NCBI GenBank assembly: GCA_944384835.1
Contig: CALWUU010000022.1
Coordinates: 53,371 to 117,370 of the forward strand
DNA length: 64,000 nucleotides
Direction: 5' to 3'
Origin: an uncultured Clostridia bacterium
GTDB lineage: Bacteria; Bacillota; Clostridia; Oscillospirales; Acutalibacteraceae
Of this stretch, positions 62,575 to 64,000 are shown one piece after another; position 1 is the stretch's first letter; each line of letters begins with the position of its first letter. A program made the position numbers and the translations under genes. The notes under the pieces are model-generated. The model saw nothing but the letters and a program-made list of their open reading frames with translations, was not told the DNA's origin and searched no databases.

Positions 62575-63099
62575 TTATTTCAGCTTATCCTTAAAGGCTT
62601 CTACAAGGGCATCGCTGAGTTCCTGTGACGGAACTTTCGCCCAATGCTGCGTGGTATCTTTTTCGGGATAAGTATAGCGCCACTCATCGTATTGTTCTTT
62701 AGAAATCTCACCGTTTCTGTATTTTTCAGCCTGTTCTGCCCAAGCGGCAAGCATTTGGAAAACAGAATGGTCAACATTCGGCTTGTTACCGTCAAAGACG
62801 ATATGTACTTCGTTTTCGTTCTTTTCCACTCTTACGCCGTGCAAATCCTCAACGGCAAAAAGAGTATGTATAAAGCCAAGCTCACTGTCAATATCGGGAA
62901 TTCTGAGTGCCAAAGGCGAAACCTCAAGTACTCCTGCAAGAGACTTTACCAAATCTTCTTTCGGCGTTCTTGATCCTGATTCATACTGTGCCATACGAAT
63001 GTCGGCAGTTTTTTGCGGAAAGCCCACAGCCTGACCGAGCCATTTTTGAGTCATACCCCTTAAATTTCTAAAGAAACGGATTCTTTCACCGATTGCCAT
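62575..63099 (-). CDS. XRE-family helix-turn-helix repressor of the element
   Basis: 174 residues. The N-terminal HTH is 'IGERIRFFRNLRGMTQKWLGQAVG' followed by 'IRMAQYESGSRTPKEDLVKSLA' (about residues 3-65). The C-terminal half is acidic ('MLAAWAEQAEKYRNGEISKEQYDEW') and has no obvious protease motif, so it is not a LexA/CI-type self-cleaving protein. The ATG at 63099 follows AGGAGG; upstream in-frame codons belong to the promoter. It is transcribed from a perfect promoter at 63134-63162 and is divergent from xis-int, so it probably represses them. Confidence 0.85.
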   Translation of the reverse strand: MAIGERIRFFRNLRGMTQKWLGQAVGFPQKTADIRMAQYESGSRTPKEDLVKSLAGVLEVSPLALRIPDIDSELGFIHTLFAVEDLHGVRVEKNENEVHIVFDGNKPNVDHSVFQMLAAWAEQAEKYRNGEISKEQYDEWRYTYPEKDTTQHWAKVPSQELSDALVEAFKDKLK

Positions 63100-63133
63100 T
63101 GAGCTTCCTCCTAACGATCTATTGATAATATAT

Positions 63134-63162
63134 ATTATACAGATAAGCTTAGTGTATGTCAA
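63134..63162 (-). promoter_or_regulatory. Consensus promoter of the repressor gene
   Basis: On the minus strand TTGACA (63157-63162), 17 bases, TATAAT (63134-63139). The spacer contains the palindrome TAAGCTTA and the 10-mer GCTTAGTGTA (plus-strand reading). Confidence 0.9.
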
Positions 63163-63204
63163 GACTACAAAAACAAAAAAGTTAAATATTTTTTCGAAAA
63201 CCAC

Positions 63205-63233
63205 TTGACTTTACGGAATTTGCTTAGTATAAT
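63205..63233 (+). promoter_or_regulatory. Promoter of the xis-int unit
   Basis: TTGACT (63205-63210), 17 bases, TATAAT (63228-63233). GCTTAGTATA overlaps the spacer and -10. An inverted repeat CAGACTTAA/TTAAGTCTG (about 63241-63268) follows in the leader, and ATCGGAA/TTCCGAT (about 63321-63351) further on. Confidence 0.85.
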
Positions 63234-63388
63234 AATGATACAGACTTAAACTAATAGCGTTAAGTCTGTGGGAACTGAATAACTGTCGTACACCACGGTA
63301 ATGGCGTACCCGCCCGGGCAAATCGGAAGGCGGTCAGAAAGTATTCCGATACGAAATAATGATGACTATTTCTAAAGGGGGTGATTTT

Positions 63389-63580
63389 ATGACAGATAAG
63401 ACTTTTATGCGAGCAGATGAAGTTGCAGAGGAACTTGATGTTTCAAAGGCTTACGCCTACAAGATTATCCGACAGCTCAACGATGAACTGAGAGCAAAGG
63501 GATTTATTACAGTTGCAGGGCGTGTCAGCCGACAGTATTTTAGTGAAAGAATTTACGGAGCAAAAAGGAGAGATGATTAA
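63389..63580 (+). CDS. Excisionase-like small DNA-binding protein
   Basis: 63 residues with a MerR/Xis-type winged helix: 'MRADEVAEELDVSKAYAYKIIRQLNDELRA' then 'VAGRVSRQYFSERIYG' (residues 6-35 and 42-57). Small proteins of this type in front of tyrosine integrases act as recombination directionality factors. GGGGGTGA precedes the ATG at 63389. Its TAA overlaps the integrase ATG (TAATG), so the two are coupled. Confidence 0.82.
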   Translation: MTDKTFMRADEVAEELDVSKAYAYKIIRQLNDELRAKGFITVAGRVSRQYFSERIYGAKRRDD

Positions 63581-64000
63581 TGCCCGTTTACAAGAATAAG
63601 GACAACGGCACTTGGTATGTGATGACGCAGTATACCGACTGGAAAGGTGAACGCAAACCAAAGTGCAAGCGTGGCTTTGCCACAAAACGAGAAGCACAGG
63701 ACTGGGAACAGAAATTTCAGCAGCAAAGCTCAGGAGATTTGGATATGCCCTTTTCTGCCTTCGTTGAAATTTATTGCAGAGAACAGCAGCCACGATTAAA
63801 AGAAAGCACTTGGCAGACCAAAGAGAATATTATTCAGCAGAAAATTTTGCCGTACTTTAAAGACCGCAAAATCAACGAGATTACCACCAAAGATGTGAGA
63901 GCGTGGCAAAATGAAATGCTGGCTTACCGCAACGAGGAAAACAAGCCCTACTCATCATCTTATCTTAAGACTTTGCACAATCAGCTTTCAGCCATCTTTA
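63580..64000 (+). CDS. Tyrosine-type site-specific integrase, N-terminal part (cut by window edge)
   Basis: 140 codons are visible, open to the edge. The N-terminal arm-binding domain is 'MPVYKNKDNGTWYVMTQYTDW' through 'RGFATKREAQDWEQKF' (AP2-like three-strand fold). Then comes the start of the SAM-like core-binding domain: 'PFSAFVEIYCREQQPRLKESTW', 'ILPYFKDRKINEITTKDVRAWQNEML', 'YSSSYLKTLHNQLSAIF'. The catalytic R-H-R-Y domain lies beyond 64000. It matches integrases of Tn916/ICE-type elements in general form. Confidence 0.9.
   Translation, partial: MPVYKNKDNGTWYVMTQYTDWKGERKPKCKRGFATKREAQDWEQKFQQQSSGDLDMPFSAFVEIYCREQQPRLKESTWQTKENIIQQKILPYFKDRKINEITTKDVRAWQNEMLAYRNEENKPYSSSYLKTLHNQLSAIF

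Larger units (their letters stand above)
62355..64000. mobile_element. Integrative element at the 3' end of guaA (partial, runs off the right edge)
   Basis: Directly after guaA come an arm-site-like tandem repeat, a terminator, an XRE repressor on the minus strand, divergent consensus promoters, an excisionase-like gene and a tyrosine integrase. Base composition rises in G+C and codon use is less A-rich than in the neighbours. Gene content fits an ICE/IME or phage-satellite control module; the extent is unknown. Confidence 0.75.

Noticed and set aside
1..64000. CRISPR array, tRNA or rRNA genes
   Set aside because: I saw no regularly spaced repeats and no tRNA or rRNA-like sequence while reading; this was by eye and not an exhaustive scan.

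Overview
The window looks like a chromosomal stretch of an endospore-forming Firmicute of class Clostridia. The evidence is low-to-moderate G+C with A-rich purine-rich coding strands, strong AGGAGG-type ribosome binding sites with many TTG/GTG starts, T-box leaders on pheST and tyrS, and a sporulation set (spoIIGA, sigE, sigG, dpaAB, a CotF-type coat gene, ymxH/ylmC). A gut Oscillospiraceae-like host is plausible but is inference only.

Layout. 1-3421: pheST on the minus strand (pheT runs off the left edge) behind a T-box leader. 3475-8211: malQ, the NAD(P)HX repair enzyme nnr, an unrecognised lipoprotein, a solitary MazF-type toxin gene and two small ferritin-like coat-type genes. 8278-14533: spoIIGA-sigE, then on the minus strand cls, cca, osmC-like and sigG, so the usual spoIIGA-sigE-sigG block is split. 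14566-18520: a Cys-pair protein, apbE, a NusG-II protein and a Gx-type membrane protein, a pentapeptide-repeat protein, pyrophosphatase and ymxH. 18547-24242: rpsB-tsf, murC and the dipicolinate synthase genes dpaAB.

24347-35882 is the accessory centre of the window: a compact contractile-tail-only element with the gene order of the PBSX xkd tail module (tail terminator, sheath, tube, frameshifted assembly chaperone, tape measure, LysM protein, baseplate hub, DUF2577, DUF2634, gp47-like, XkdU-like, fibre). I see no terminase, portal, capsid, integrase, holin or endolysin. A small phage-type regulator gene precedes it behind a consensus promoter bracketed by two identical 16-bp palindrome-like sites. 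Two sequences matching the Gram-positive LexA (SOS) box GAACnnnnGTTC lie in front of the first tail gene. The most economical reading is a domesticated, DNA-damage-inducible R-type tailocin or a related contractile particle.

35961-52616: a zinc-ribbon membrane protein, a MetY-type enzyme, the ymfF-ymfH peptidase-like pair, lgt with an unusual charged tail, then folD-dxs-tlyA-nadK-argR-recN with overlapping genes, T-box-controlled tyrS and a YfhO membrane protein. 52678-62354: gdhA divergent from purF-purB-purA-glmS-guaA; three of these (purF, glmS, guaA) are glutamine amidotransferases, next to glutamate dehydrogenase. 62355-64000: immediately after guaA begins a second mobile element, with an XRE repressor, divergent promoters, an excisionase-like gene and the start of a tyrosine integrase. 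The 3' end of guaA is a known integration site for such elements.

All calls are from reading the sequence; no database search was possible.
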